Positions 19,801 through 28,343 are shown, counted from the stretch's first letter. The stretch is DNA of 64,000 nucleotides from Lentisphaeria bacterium (GCA_003526375.1 DPDG01000061.1:21803-85802), one strand, 5' to 3'. The notes: a model not told the origin generated them from the letters alone. Translations and numbers: made by a program.

Positions 19801-20860
19801 CTTTATCGGCAGCGCCCATCCGCCGAATCTGGATGCTTTGAAATTTTATGTCGAGGAAATTCTTCCGGCTCTTGAGAGACGGGGCATTGACGGAACTCTT
19901 GACGTGATCGGCGAGGCTTTGCGCAATGACATTTTCAAAAAGAAGGAATATCAGTGCGTGGCGGAATCTCCGAAGATCAGGTTCCTCGGTTTTGTGGAGA
20001 ATCTGGGGGATTGCCTGGACCATGCGAAGATCACGGTGGCGCCGCTTCGTTACGGCGCCGGGACCAAAGGGAAAGTCGCTTCGAGCATGGCATACGGCGT
20101 TCCCTGCGTCAGCAGTTGTTTCGGAACCGAAGGCACCGGAATGAAGGACAGGGAGAATATCATGATCGCGTCAAGCCCGGAGGAGTATGCGGAGGCGATT
20201 GCGGCGCTGATGACCGATGAAGATTTGTGGAAGAAGATTTCCTGCAACGGGATCAGGTTCCTGCAGCAGAATTATGCGCCGGATGCAATCGAGAGGCAGA
20301 TGGATTCTCTGTTTGCGGAGGCGAAGGAACATAAAATCCGGCTGGACGGACTTCTCCGTCCGCTTGAGACAGGACGGGCTCTGGCGGAAGCGGCAAGATC
20401 TCCGCTGTCTGCAAAAACGGCTGTTTCTGCGGAACAGCTCGCCCTTGCGGCATTCCGCTGCTGCCAGCCGCATGACGGCGCCGCTGTCTTCATGGAAAGT
20501 ACGGCGGAGGATATGCGGAAAGAACTTGCCTCTTTCGGGCAGGTACGTTTCGGTGAAACTGTTCTGGCGGAGTCCGGCAAGTTTGATTATATTGTGCTTC
20601 CCCTGTCGGCACGGCATCCGCAGCGGTTGAAATGCGAACTGGAACACAGCCTGAGACTGCTGTATGACGGGAGCCGCGTCTTTTTCACGGTCCCGAGGAA
20701 AGAGTTCGATCATGAACAGTTTTTTGCATGTCTTGTCAATGAGCTGAAATATCAGCAGGTGTTTCTGGCTGCGCCGTTGCCTGGAGAATGTGCGGAGTGC
20801 TGCTGTCTGTGCGCGGTCAAGGCGATCCCCAGGGAAGGGGAGGTTACTGATGAGGTCTGA
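16817..20860 (+). CDS. Fusion protein: SAM methyltransferase, coiled coil, GT2 and GT4 glycosyltransferases
   Basis: 1347 residues from ATG 16817 (AGGAGA at 16803-16808); an upstream ATG at 16769 overlaps the previous gene and lacks a good ribosome site. Residues about 35-230 are a class I methyltransferase (RRVLDIASGEGYGS motif; GGLLIISSPNK later). About 270-450 is a charged coiled coil. About 540-790 is GT2 with VDDAS (Asp576/577) and NND (624-626) intact. About 804-1190 is GT4-like (GAGTKGKVASSMAYGVPCVS). About 1200-1347 is unassigned. Methyltransferase-coiled coil-glycosyltransferase proteins are known from O-antigen loci, where methylation ends the chain and a coiled coil sets its length. 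That fits the Wzt C-terminal domain upstream. The specific sugar cannot be told. Confidence 0.88.
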   Translation: MQKNNDVFLNSFAEESILPRTGERYIPGESRVTGIESMHRYAVAAELVAGRRVLDIASGEGYGSFMLSQKAASVVGVDLNRQAVEAAKAKYRKENLTFLCADAVAVPLPDHSFDSIVSFESIEHIPSPASFLKELHRLLVPGGLLIISSPNKTPFDAYHGKDVNDFHINELEQAELEEMLNGLFQHNRVFSQNAFFNSIITGDGQPEFFVQTPQKDIVRQSSLRDTQYSFVLASDGELPRIPYSCYLDAYYDAGKGYYEDDEAVINQFGIRGEILKKTEENEKLSGDLKEECAKSEYLYGELKSAEKRQEENREKIHSLQEDKDRLFKHIATVDEFLAEKKIQLGDLLKEKERLLLDNSALNQKLAVAEKQRSELQTALAECGKELENMRNAERDCHLEVKSKTDKINEIEYVNSVLKYENHGLRSHISFMESKCASLENEIGALKNSRAFRWMRRYCDFTGSIVQGTCRFLYRILKAGDKLLPLRYHTREQLKLWVYGHFGAAFRNMKNYQEFMRQQELKKYLCPDADTGLRIPGDMPLTSVIIPVYNNLKLTVKCLNSIYSAGTGVPFEVILVDDASKENIRSLTHDFPRIRVIRNESNLGFLRTANRGAKEARGEYLLFLNNDTEVLPGWLDELAVALYHHPEAGMIGSQLIHLHTGRLQESGNLICGNGEIIPLGRGIDPMHPEFTYFREVDFSSAASIIVSRRRFESVGGFDPVYIPAYFEDPDLALKFRKNGWKNYVMPLSKVLHHEMASYGDTLNTGCEKNRRTFLARWSAYLRENSLYGSVDEMRRAYRFSRPRVLYIDAEVPMADRGSGGMDAVFFMEYMVKRGYDVVFHGEYTPGYVGKYTAILLRAGVECVYAPQRRIWEYIRDNGRTFDYVFVSRVYQAQCFDRLIRRYAPQAAYIFDTVDVHFVRERREAELSHSEEKMRRALMTEKLEITLMARADMTIVISSDEKKMLEEQYGMKRIRHIPQARKVFGCRESFREREGIVFIGSAHPPNLDALKFYVEEILPALERRGIDGTLDVIGEALRNDIFKKKEYQCVAESPKIRFLGFVENLGDCLDHAKITVAPLRYGAGTKGKVASSMAYGVPCVSSCFGTEGTGMKDRENIMIASSPEEYAEAIAALMTDEDLWKKISCNGIRFLQQNYAPDAIERQMDSLFAEAKEHKIRLDGLLRPLETGRALAEAARSPLSAKTAVSAEQLALAAFRCCQPHDGAAVFMESTAEDMRKELASFGQVRFGETVLAESGKFDYIVLPLSARHPQRLKCELEHSLRLLYDGSRVFFTVPRKEFDHEQFFACLVNELKYQQVFLAAPLPGECAECCCLCAVKAIPREGEVTDEV

Positions 20861-21779
20861 TTCCGGGGCGAAAATAGACATTCTCCTTCCTTTTTATGAG
20901 GGAGAGACTTACTTTCCGGAAATGCTGGATTCCCTGAAAGAGCAGAGCCTGATGGATTTCCGCCTGCTTGTGCGCGATGACGGTTCGCGGGTTCGGCTGG
21001 ACCGATTGCCGGAACTGCCGTTCCCTGCGGAATTGCTTCCGTCTCACCGGCATGTCGGTGTTCTGGAGGCGGTCAACGAACTGTATCTTCAGAGTTCCGC
21101 CCCGTACCTTATGTTCTGTGATCAGGATGATGTCTGGTTCAAGAGCAAGGTGGAACTCACTCTGCGGAAAATGCAGGAGGCGGAACGGCTGTATGGAGCC
21201 GATACTCCGCTTCTGGTGTTTACCGATATGAGCGTTACGGACCGGAATCTGTTCTGTCTGTCCGGTTCCTTTTACAATTATGCCCGGATCAACCCCGCTT
21301 TCTGTTCTCTGGAGCGGCTTTTGACTCAGAATGTCCCTTCCGCCTGCACCATCATGATAAACCGTGCGACTGCATCGCTTGCATTTCCTCTCCCCCCGGA
21401 GGCGGTGATGCACGATCACTGGCTCAGTTTGTGCGCCGCGGCATTCGGGAAAATCGTCTATCTGGATTGCGGGACCATGTTTTACCGTCAGCACGGCAAT
21501 AATGTTTTCGGAATCGAACCTTATGGCGTGCGTTATCTTCTGCGGATGATGAGGCGCGGGCTGAAAACGGTCCGGGCGCGTTTTTTGCGGAATGTGGCGC
21601 AGGCGGGAGCTTTTCTTGAGCGTTACGGCGACAGGCTGGACCGGGAACGTGCGGAGCATGTCCGTGCATTTGCCACCATTGCCCGCCAGGGATTCTGGAG
21701 GCGGCGTTATACGCTGCTGTCCGCCGGTGTATTGAAATCCGGGTTCCTGCGTAACCTGGGAACGATGCTTGTGATTTGA
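20850..21779 (+). CDS. GT2 family glycosyltransferase, rhamnosyltransferase-like
   Basis: 309 residues from ATG 20850, overlapping the preceding stop by 11 bp and preceded by AGGGGAGG at 20836-20843. The N-terminus (IDILLPFYEGE...LLVRDDGS) and the motif MFCDQDDVWFKSKVE are typical of GT2 enzymes that add rhamnose or similar sugars to O-antigens. HDHWLSLCA is a conserved block near the acceptor side, followed by YRQHGNN. No membrane segments, so it acts at the cytoplasmic face on a lipid-linked glycan. The sugar specificity is inferred only loosely. Confidence 0.88.
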   Translation: MRSDSGAKIDILLPFYEGETYFPEMLDSLKEQSLMDFRLLVRDDGSRVRLDRLPELPFPAELLPSHRHVGVLEAVNELYLQSSAPYLMFCDQDDVWFKSKVELTLRKMQEAERLYGADTPLLVFTDMSVTDRNLFCLSGSFYNYARINPAFCSLERLLTQNVPSACTIMINRATASLAFPLPPEAVMHDHWLSLCAAAFGKIVYLDCGTMFYRQHGNNVFGIEPYGVRYLLRMMRRGLKTVRARFLRNVAQAGAFLERYGDRLDRERAEHVRAFATIARQGFWRRRYTLLSAGVLKSGFLRNLGTMLVI

Positions 21780-21812
21780 AAAATTGATATAAGATAAAAA
21801 TAAGGAACGCAA

Positions 21813-24368
21813 ATGAAACAGGAAAATAACTTCAGCGGACTTCAATGTTTGCAGATATTGTTTTCGCAATACCGCCGGAATGTTAATTTTTCAGCATTGA
21901 TTACTGTTGAACTGCAACAGAAATATCTGGAAAATCAGGGAGAGGTGCTTCTTGCTCTCTCAAATGAACAACAGCTCAGAGCGGAGCTCCTCACGGATGC
22001 GGAAGTGTTGAAAACTTATGCCGGTCCGGTTCTGGTCCGGCTGAAAAATGATGCATGGATTCTGATGGCGAACAGCCGGCAGTTTGTCAGTTCGGAAACG
22101 GTGACGATCATTGATCCGGCAGTCGGTTCGAAGCAGAAAACCATTGCGGTTCCAAAATCGCAACTGGAGGAACGGATGAGCGGAGCCATGATCATTTTCC
22201 GCAATCTGGCACAGGTGGATGCCGCCAGGCACAGCCGTCTTTTCTGCCTTGCGGCAATTGCCAAACACAACAATACCCAGATGGATCTCCGCCGTGTCAT
22301 GCACGAATATGCCGTCGGAGAGGAGGAGGTCAGGGATTCGCTTTTCAGGCAGATTGCCTCGGATTATGAATTCAAGACGAAACGGCTCAGGCTCACATGG
22401 GAGAAACTGGAGAAAGGGCAGAGCATTTTTCCGGTGATCGCGGAAAAGAACAACGGAAAATATGCGGTATTCTGCGGGTTCCGCAAGAACGGCGAACAGG
22501 AGGAGGCGGTTCTCCTTGACCCTGAATCTGAAAATCATGATGCTCCGAACCATTTTACGTTTCTGGCGCGGGAACAGTTTGAGTCGGATTACACAGGCAG
22601 TTTCATTCTTCTGAAAAAGACTTACAGGCTTTCTGACGAGTCACAGCCGTTTTCCCTGCGCTGGTTCATTCCGGAATTCATCAAGAACAAAGGCATATTC
22701 GGTGAAATCGCCCTGATGGTGGCGATGCTGACGGTGTTCTCCCTGATCGTGCCGCTGTTTTTCCAGATTGTCGTAGACAAGGTGCTGGTCAATCAGGCAT
22801 ATAATACATTGAATGTGCTGGGAATCGGAATCCTGCTGGCGGTGCTTTTCAACGGGCTGGTCAATTATGTGCGCAGTTATCTGCTGCTGTTCGCAACGAA
22901 TAAAATCGACATCTCGACCGCCACCAAGACTTTCACTCATCTGATGCGTCTCCCCGTGGACTTTTTTGAACGGGTTCCGTCCGGAGTTCTTTTGAAACAC
23001 ATGCAGCAGACGGAAAAAATCCGGGGATTTCTCTCCGGCAATCTTTTTTTCACGATTCTCGATGTGTTCGCTCTGTGCATTTTCATTCCGTTCCTGCTGC
23101 TTTACAGCGTGCAGCTGACACTGGTTGTCCTGGGATTCTCTTTCCTGATGGCTCTGGTGATCGCCAGCCTCATCAAACCGTTTCAGCGCCGTCTTGACGA
23201 ACTTTATCAGGCGGAGGGCAAACGCCAGAGCATGCTGGTGGAATCCATACATGGAGTCAAGACCGTGAAGTCGCTGGCGCTCGAACCGGTCGAAAAGAAG
23301 ATCTGGGACGATTCCACGGCTTACGCCATCAAGTCCTATTTCCGCGTCGGTAAAATCTCCATGACCGCCCAGAGCATCAGCCAGGTTCTTGAAATGATGA
23401 TGACGATCTGCGTGATCTGGTACGGTGCGCACCTTGTCTTCAACCATGCCATCAGCATCGGCGCCCTGATTGCGTTTCAGATGCTTGCGAACAGAGTGAC
23501 CGGGCCGCTGGTGAAGATGGTCGGGCTGATTCATGAATACCAGCAGATCGCACTTTCGGTCCGTATGCTCGGTGTCGTGATGAACACGCCTCCGGAGCCG
23601 GCGGGCGGAGGAGTCCGGAACCCGCTGAAAGGACGGATCGAGTTTGAAAACGTCACGTTTCAATACCGTCCGGACCTGCCCCAGGTCATCAAGCGTTTTT
23701 CTCTGAAGATACCGGAGGGGAGCACGATCGGTTTTGTCGGCAGGTCCGGTTCGGGCAAAACCACGCTGACCAAGCTCCTCCAGGGGCTTTATCCCGTTTC
23801 GCAGGGGTTGATCAAAATTGACGGAATCGATATCCGTGAAATTGATAAGGCGCATCTGCGCCGGAGCATCGGCGTGGTGCTTCAGGAAAACTACTTTTTC
23901 AGCGGCACGGTCCGGGCGAATATCAGCCTTACAAAGCAGAATGCCACGCTTGAGGAGATTCTTTATGCGGCGAAGCTTGCCGGTGCGGATGAGTTCATCC
24001 AGAAACTTCCGCGCGGTTATGACACGGTGCTTGAAGAAAATGCGTCGAACCTTTCCGGGGGGCAGAAACAGCGCCTGGCAATCGCTCGTGCGCTCCTGAC
24101 CAATCCGCCGGTCCTGATCTTCGATGAAGCAACCAGTGCTCTGGACCCCGAAAGCGAAGCGGTGATTCAGAAGAATCTGAAAGCCATCGCGCGGGGGCGG
24201 AGCGTTTTGATTGTTTCACACCGTTTAAGTATCGTCAGCCATGCGGACATGATCATGGTGCTCGACAACGGCGAACAGTCCGCCTGCGGCACTCACAGGG
24301 AATTGCTGGCGCAGCCCGGCATTTACCGGGAATTCTGGACACAGCAGATGAGAGGAGATGAAGAATGA
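21813..24368 (+). CDS. Type I secretion ABC transporter (HlyB-like) with two degenerate C39-like N-terminal domains
   Basis: 851 residues, longer than E. coli HlyB (707). The region from about 280 on follows HlyB closely: LRWFIPEFIKNKGIFGE, LFFQIVVDKVLVNQAYNTLNV, six membrane helices, then the ATPase with Walker A GRSGSGKTT (about 642), LSGGQKQRLAIARAL and VLIFDEATSALDPESE. The N-terminal extension looks like two tandem C39-like domains (about 1-135 and 140-275). The usual D-C-G-x-x-C-L reads FSGLQCL in the first and HSRLFCL in the second, so by eye the catalytic Cys is Ser in both, and the catalytic His is not retained. Such non-cleaving domains bind unfolded RTX-type substrates in HlyB. Its start follows a TAAGGAACGC ribosome site and its stop overlaps the HlyD-like gene by 4 bp. 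Confidence 0.92.
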   Translation: MKQENNFSGLQCLQILFSQYRRNVNFSALITVELQQKYLENQGEVLLALSNEQQLRAELLTDAEVLKTYAGPVLVRLKNDAWILMANSRQFVSSETVTIIDPAVGSKQKTIAVPKSQLEERMSGAMIIFRNLAQVDAARHSRLFCLAAIAKHNNTQMDLRRVMHEYAVGEEEVRDSLFRQIASDYEFKTKRLRLTWEKLEKGQSIFPVIAEKNNGKYAVFCGFRKNGEQEEAVLLDPESENHDAPNHFTFLAREQFESDYTGSFILLKKTYRLSDESQPFSLRWFIPEFIKNKGIFGEIALMVAMLTVFSLIVPLFFQIVVDKVLVNQAYNTLNVLGIGILLAVLFNGLVNYVRSYLLLFATNKIDISTATKTFTHLMRLPVDFFERVPSGVLLKHMQQTEKIRGFLSGNLFFTILDVFALCIFIPFLLLYSVQLTLVVLGFSFLMALVIASLIKPFQRRLDELYQAEGKRQSMLVESIHGVKTVKSLALEPVEKKIWDDSTAYAIKSYFRVGKISMTAQSISQVLEMMMTICVIWYGAHLVFNHAISIGALIAFQMLANRVTGPLVKMVGLIHEYQQIALSVRMLGVVMNTPPEPAGGGVRNPLKGRIEFENVTFQYRPDLPQVIKRFSLKIPEGSTIGFVGRSGSGKTTLTKLLQGLYPVSQGLIKIDGIDIREIDKAHLRRSIGVVLQENYFFSGTVRANISLTKQNATLEEILYAAKLAGADEFIQKLPRGYDTVLEENASNLSGGQKQRLAIARALLTNPPVLIFDEATSALDPESEAVIQKNLKAIARGRSVLIVSHRLSIVSHADMIMVLDNGEQSACGTHRELLAQPGIYREFWTQQMRGDEE

Positions 24369-25690
24369 TGAAAGAAGATAAAATACCGCAGGAAATGGTG
24401 GAATTTCAGCCGGATGCGCTGGAACTGAAAAATGAGCGTCTGCCTTTCGCAATACGTTTCTGTGTCTGGATGCCGTTCATTGTCATGCTTGCCGCCATCA
24501 TCTGGGCATCCCTGGCGGAGGTCGATGTCATTGTGGAGGCTCCCGGCAAACTGGTTTCCCGCACTCCGAACATCACGATCAAACCGCTTGAGCGGACCGT
24601 GATCAAGAAGATCAATGTCAAGGTCGGCGATGTCGTGAAACCCGATCAGATACTGATCACATTCGATCCGACGATCCATCAGGCGGAAAATGAGCGTCTT
24701 GAGCGGGAAGTCGCCACCCTGACGGCGCAATTCAACCGTCTGTACGCGGAATTCACGGACAAGGAATACAAGATCAAGGATAAGGATCAGGACGATCAGC
24801 GCTGGCAGCACGCCATCTATCTTCAGCGCCGGAGTTATTACAAGGAGAGGATGAACTACTTCAAGCAGGAGATCGAGCGCTGCAAGGCACAGCAGGAAAC
24901 GACCCGCGAGAGCCATAAGACGCAGACCGGACGCCTGAAAGCCATCAAGCAGATCGAAGACATCATCGCCGATCTTCAGAAAAAACGGGTTGCCTCCATC
25001 AAGGAAGAACTGGAGATCTCGATTTCGCGTATGCAGATGGAGGTCGAAGTGGACCGTCTCCGCAACAATCTGAAGGAACTGGAACATGAGGAGCAGTCGG
25101 TCATCGCCAGCCGCAATTCCTTCATGGAAGAATGGCGCAAGGCAATCTCGGAGGAGATGGTCAAGGTCCGCCGCGAACTGACCAGCACGCTCATGGAATA
25201 TCAGAAACAGCGTCAGCTTGCCACCTATGTTTATCTGCGCGCCCCGTGTGAAGCGGTTGTGCATGAAATCGCTTCTTTCTCGGAAGGTTCGGCGGTCAGG
25301 GAGGCGGAGGCGCTGGTCACGCTGGTTCCGATCGACGCAGGGATTGAGCTGGAGGCGGAAATCGCTCCGAAAGACATCGGCAGGATCCACAAAGGAGCGC
25401 AGGCAAGAATCAAACTGAACTCTTTCCCGTTCCAGAAACACGGCACGCTGGAAGGGGAAGTCGTGGATATCTCCGAAGATACGCTTCAGAAGCAGGAGCA
25501 GGGCGGAAACAGAGCCTACTACCGCGCAAAGATGACCGTATCGGGGAAGCTGAAGAATATTACGGAGAAATTCCGCCTGATACCGGGAATGGAAACTCAA
25601 TGCGAAATCAAGGTCGGACGCCGTCGCGTGATCGAATATATCATTCATCCGCTGATCAAGTCTCTTGATGAAGCGATTCGTGAACCGTAA
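24365..25690 (+). CDS. HlyD-family periplasmic adaptor (membrane fusion protein) of the type I secretion system
   Basis: 441 residues with ATGA overlap to the HlyB-like gene. A short cytoplasmic N-terminus precedes one membrane helix (about 36-55). A first lipoyl half follows (EAPGKLVSRTPNITIKPLE, ILITFDPT), then a long coiled coil (about 100-290). The second lipoyl half is LRAPCEAVVHEIASFSEGSAV, and the beta-barrel domain follows (APKDIGRIHKGAQARIKLN, GMETQCEIKVGRR). By family it links the inner-membrane transporter to a TolC-type outer membrane channel. No TolC-like gene is in the window, so that partner must be elsewhere. The nearest candidate cargo are the two FG-GAP proteins at the start of the window. 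Confidence 0.93.
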   Translation: MMKEDKIPQEMVEFQPDALELKNERLPFAIRFCVWMPFIVMLAAIIWASLAEVDVIVEAPGKLVSRTPNITIKPLERTVIKKINVKVGDVVKPDQILITFDPTIHQAENERLEREVATLTAQFNRLYAEFTDKEYKIKDKDQDDQRWQHAIYLQRRSYYKERMNYFKQEIERCKAQQETTRESHKTQTGRLKAIKQIEDIIADLQKKRVASIKEELEISISRMQMEVEVDRLRNNLKELEHEEQSVIASRNSFMEEWRKAISEEMVKVRRELTSTLMEYQKQRQLATYVYLRAPCEAVVHEIASFSEGSAVREAEALVTLVPIDAGIELEAEIAPKDIGRIHKGAQARIKLNSFPFQKHGTLEGEVVDISEDTLQKQEQGGNRAYYRAKMTVSGKLKNITEKFRLIPGMETQCEIKVGRRRVIEYIIHPLIKSLDEAIREP

Positions 25691-25701
25691 CGGGTTTTGC
25701 C

Positions 25702-26781
25702 ATGAAAACTGCACTGCTGCACTACTGGATGATCAACATGCGGGGAGGGGAAAATCTCCTTGCCGAGCTTGCGGAAATGTATCCCGATGCGGATATCTTC
25801 ACCCATGCCTGTCGTCCGGAAAATATGAGTGCGGTTTTCAGAAAGCACAGGATTACGGAAAGCATGGTCGGCAGACTGCCTTTTGCGCGCCGATGCTGCC
25901 AGAAGTATCTCTGCCTGATGCCGCTTGCCTTGCGGCGCTGGGATCTTTCCGGTTATGACCTGATCATCAGCAGTGAATCCGGTCCGGTGAAGGGCATTCG
26001 CAAGCCGCGGAATGCGTATCATCTCTGTTACTGCCATACTCCGATGCGTTATTTATGGGACATGTACCGGGAATACTGGAACTGTGCCGGTCCGGCGGAA
26101 AAGCTTGCCATGAAACTTTTCACGCCGTATCTCAGGAACTATGACCTGAAGTCGGCGGAGTGCGTGGATGCGTTTCTTGCCAACAGCGAGTTTGTAAGAG
26201 CGCGGATCAGGAGGATTTACCGTCGGGACGCCGTCGTTGTTCATCCGCCGGTCGATACGGACTTTTTCCAGGCAGGAACCGGTAAAAGAGAGGACTACTA
26301 TCTGTATGCCGGGCAACTGACGCACTACAAACGCCCTGATCTTGCCGTCAGGGCATGTTGCAGGCTCAAGCGCAAACTGGTGGTTGCCGGTGAGGGGCCG
26401 ATGAAAAAAGTGTTGCAGAAGCTTGCGGGCGGCAATGTCACATTTACGGGACGGGTTTCCGCAGAGGAACTGAAGCGTCTCTATGCGGGGGCGCGGGCTC
26501 TGCTTTTTCCGGGAATCGAGGATTTCGGAATTGTCCCCGTGGAGGCGCAGTCCGCAGGAACACCGGTGATTGCATTGAGAGCGGGCGGTGCGCTGGAAAG
26601 TGTCATAGAGAATGAAACGGGGCTGTTTTTCGATACGCAGAGTCCGGAAGCGCTTGCGGAGGCGATTCTGCATTTTGAATCTGTTTCATGGGACTCCGCG
26701 CTTTGCCGCAGACAGGCGGGGAAGTTTTCCCGTGAGGCGTTCCGGAAGAATTTCACTCTCGCATTAAAACGGCTCAGATAG
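25702..26781 (+). CDS. GT4 family glycosyltransferase
   Basis: 359 residues, 11 bp after the HlyD-like gene; the ribosome site is weak, suggesting translational coupling. The N-terminal half has ALLHYWMINMRGGENLLAELAEMYPDADIFTHA and CYCHTPMRYLWD, blocks shared by mannosyl/rhamnosyl GT4 enzymes of O-antigen loci. The C-terminal Rossmann half carries YLYAGQLTHYKRPDLAVRAC and VVAGEGPMKK. It also has the E-x7-E donor site (GIEDFGIVPVEAQSAGTPVIA). Cytoplasmic, retaining-type transferase by family. It likely contributes one of the linkages of the exported glycan. Confidence 0.92.
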   Translation: MKTALLHYWMINMRGGENLLAELAEMYPDADIFTHACRPENMSAVFRKHRITESMVGRLPFARRCCQKYLCLMPLALRRWDLSGYDLIISSESGPVKGIRKPRNAYHLCYCHTPMRYLWDMYREYWNCAGPAEKLAMKLFTPYLRNYDLKSAECVDAFLANSEFVRARIRRIYRRDAVVVHPPVDTDFFQAGTGKREDYYLYAGQLTHYKRPDLAVRACCRLKRKLVVAGEGPMKKVLQKLAGGNVTFTGRVSAEELKRLYAGARALLFPGIEDFGIVPVEAQSAGTPVIALRAGGALESVIENETGLFFDTQSPEALAEAILHFESVSWDSALCRRQAGKFSREAFRKNFTLALKRLR

Positions 26782-26789
26782 GGAATGGT

Positions 26790-27578
26790 ATGGAAAAGCC
26801 TCGGAAAAAAACTTTGCTGCTCCGGATGGCGGATGCCGGAAACCGGAAACTGCCGCGGAATGTTTACGTCATGCTTCTCGTTTCGTCCGTACTGCTTGCC
26901 TTCGGAATGCGGCTTCTGCAGTTTCATCTGGAACCTCTCATTTCACGGGACGGGACAATTTACATCCGGCTGGCGGAACAATGGGCGGTTTCAGGGGATT
27001 ATCCCCGCCATGCCTACCTGCCGCTGCTGCCCTGGATGATGAAGATGCTTTTTTATACGGGGCTCAGTCTCCATGCCGCGGGAATTGCCGTCAACCTTGT
27101 TTTCGGCAGCCTGCTTCCTCTGGTTGCGTGGGGAATTCTCCGGCAGCTTACCTCTTGCAGGGAGATTGCGCTGGGGGCGGCATTCCTGATGGCGTTTCAT
27201 CCGTCCGCGATCGGATTGTCCGCAGACGTCACCCGCGACACCCTTTACCTGTTTACCGGCGGTTCCGCCGTTCTTTTTGCCCTTTACGGTATCCGGTCGG
27301 GAAAATGGCAGGGATGGTGTTTCAGCGCGTTGTTTCTGGCATTCGGATTGTTTGTCCGTTATGAGATATTGGAACTCGTGCCGCTGACCGTCGCCTGTTT
27401 CCTGATTGCTCCGGCTGTCCGTTCCATTTCCCTGAAAACCGCTCTGGCGAACTTTGCCGTATGGGGAGGGACATTCCTGATATCGGCGCTTGCCATTGCC
27501 CTGCTTACGGGAGTCCTGCCGCAGACTGCCGCTGCCTATAATGAACGGATTCAGCGGATATCGATACAGAAGATTTAG
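26790..27578 (+). CDS. N-terminal part of a GT39-like membrane glycosyltransferase, ended by an in-frame TAG
   Basis: 262 residues. After a basic cytoplasmic start the protein is strongly hydrophobic with about seven membrane segments. The first periplasmic loop has the acidic motif SRDGTIYIRLAEQW, and a later loop has SADVTRDTLYLFTGG and RYEILEL, as in PMT_2/GT39 (ArnT-like) transferases that use polyprenyl-phosphate sugars. Such proteins usually run about 500 residues. Here a TAG at 27576-27578 stops the frame, and the same frame continues, without any other stop, as the next reading frame to 28343. Read together they would give 517 residues. Either the gene is broken by one nonsense change or it makes two polypeptides. 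Confidence 0.75.
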   Translation: MEKPRKKTLLLRMADAGNRKLPRNVYVMLLVSSVLLAFGMRLLQFHLEPLISRDGTIYIRLAEQWAVSGDYPRHAYLPLLPWMMKMLFYTGLSLHAAGIAVNLVFGSLLPLVAWGILRQLTSCREIALGAAFLMAFHPSAIGLSADVTRDTLYLFTGGSAVLFALYGIRSGKWQGWCFSALFLAFGLFVRYEILELVPLTVACFLIAPAVRSISLKTALANFAVWGGTFLISALAIALLTGVLPQTAAAYNERIQRISIQKI

Positions 27579-27587
27579 GAGAGTGCC

Positions 27588-28343
27588 ATGTTGTCCGATA
27601 CATTCATAAAAACATCGCGGATTGTGTTCGAGCCCGTCTTTTACATTATGGCGGGGGGGATGGTTCTGGCACTTCTGAACCCGCCTTACCGCAAACGCTT
27701 CTTCCTGCCGCTTGCGCTTGCCCTTGTTTTCATGTTTTCCTGGCGCTGCTGCATTACCATGCTTTCTGCGCGCTATGCGGCGATCTTCATCTATGCCGGC
27801 GTTGGTTTCAGCGCATATGCGGCATACCGGCTGACGCCGTTTCTGACCGCCGCTTTTTTTCATCCTGCGAACCGCTGTTTCCGTTTTCTGCATCGCCATA
27901 TGCGCCTTGCCGGAAGAATTCTGCTGCTGGCGATCATCCTTATCTGTATCGGCAAGTTCCTGAGATACAACCGGTATGACGGGTGCATCCCGGAGAGCGT
28001 CGCCCTTGTCAAAGCGGATTCGGAACAAATGGAGGAAGCAAGGTTCTTCGACTTCTGCGGAGAGGCGGCAAGACTTCAGTTTTATCTGGGGCTGCCGGTG
28101 GAGACATGGAAAGAGGCGGAACGTAAATTCACGACCCCGGATGAAATCAGGAAGCGCCTTGCCGGAAGTGTCTGCGCCTATGTTTTCTGCAATGAACCGC
28201 CGGGGCATTTTTTCTCTCCGCAGGATATGAAGATGACTCCGCAGCAGTGGAGCCGCCTCTATTCTTCTCCGGAAGACAATCGTAAGAAAATTTATTTCAG
28301 TGTGTATCGTTACAGGCAGAACCCTCAGGAGATACAGGAATGA
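27588..28343 (+). CDS. C-terminal part of the GT39-like membrane glycosyltransferase (same frame as the preceding piece)
   Basis: 251 residues. Hydrophobic segments continue (about residues 15-31, 40-56, 63-85, 103-125), with the loop WRCCITMLSARYAAIFIYAG like the late part of GT39 proteins. A soluble C-terminal domain of about 120 residues follows. The ATG at 27588 is only three codons after the TAG that ends the previous reading frame and lies in the same frame. AGGAG (27577-27581), overlapping that stop codon, gives a usable ribosome site. That allows re-initiation, so a functional two-chain enzyme cannot be excluded. It overlaps the next gene by ATGA. Confidence 0.7.
   Translation: MLSDTFIKTSRIVFEPVFYIMAGGMVLALLNPPYRKRFFLPLALALVFMFSWRCCITMLSARYAAIFIYAGVGFSAYAAYRLTPFLTAAFFHPANRCFRFLHRHMRLAGRILLLAIILICIGKFLRYNRYDGCIPESVALVKADSEQMEEARFFDFCGEAARLQFYLGLPVETWKEAERKFTTPDEIRKRLAGSVCAYVFCNEPPGHFFSPQDMKMTPQQWSRLYSSPEDNRKKIYFSVYRYRQNPQEIQE

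Noticed and set aside
21813..22640. Active bacteriocin-processing C39 peptidase in the transporter
   Set aside because: Neither copy has Cys at the catalytic position in my alignment, so a peptide-cleaving ABC transporter is unlikely.
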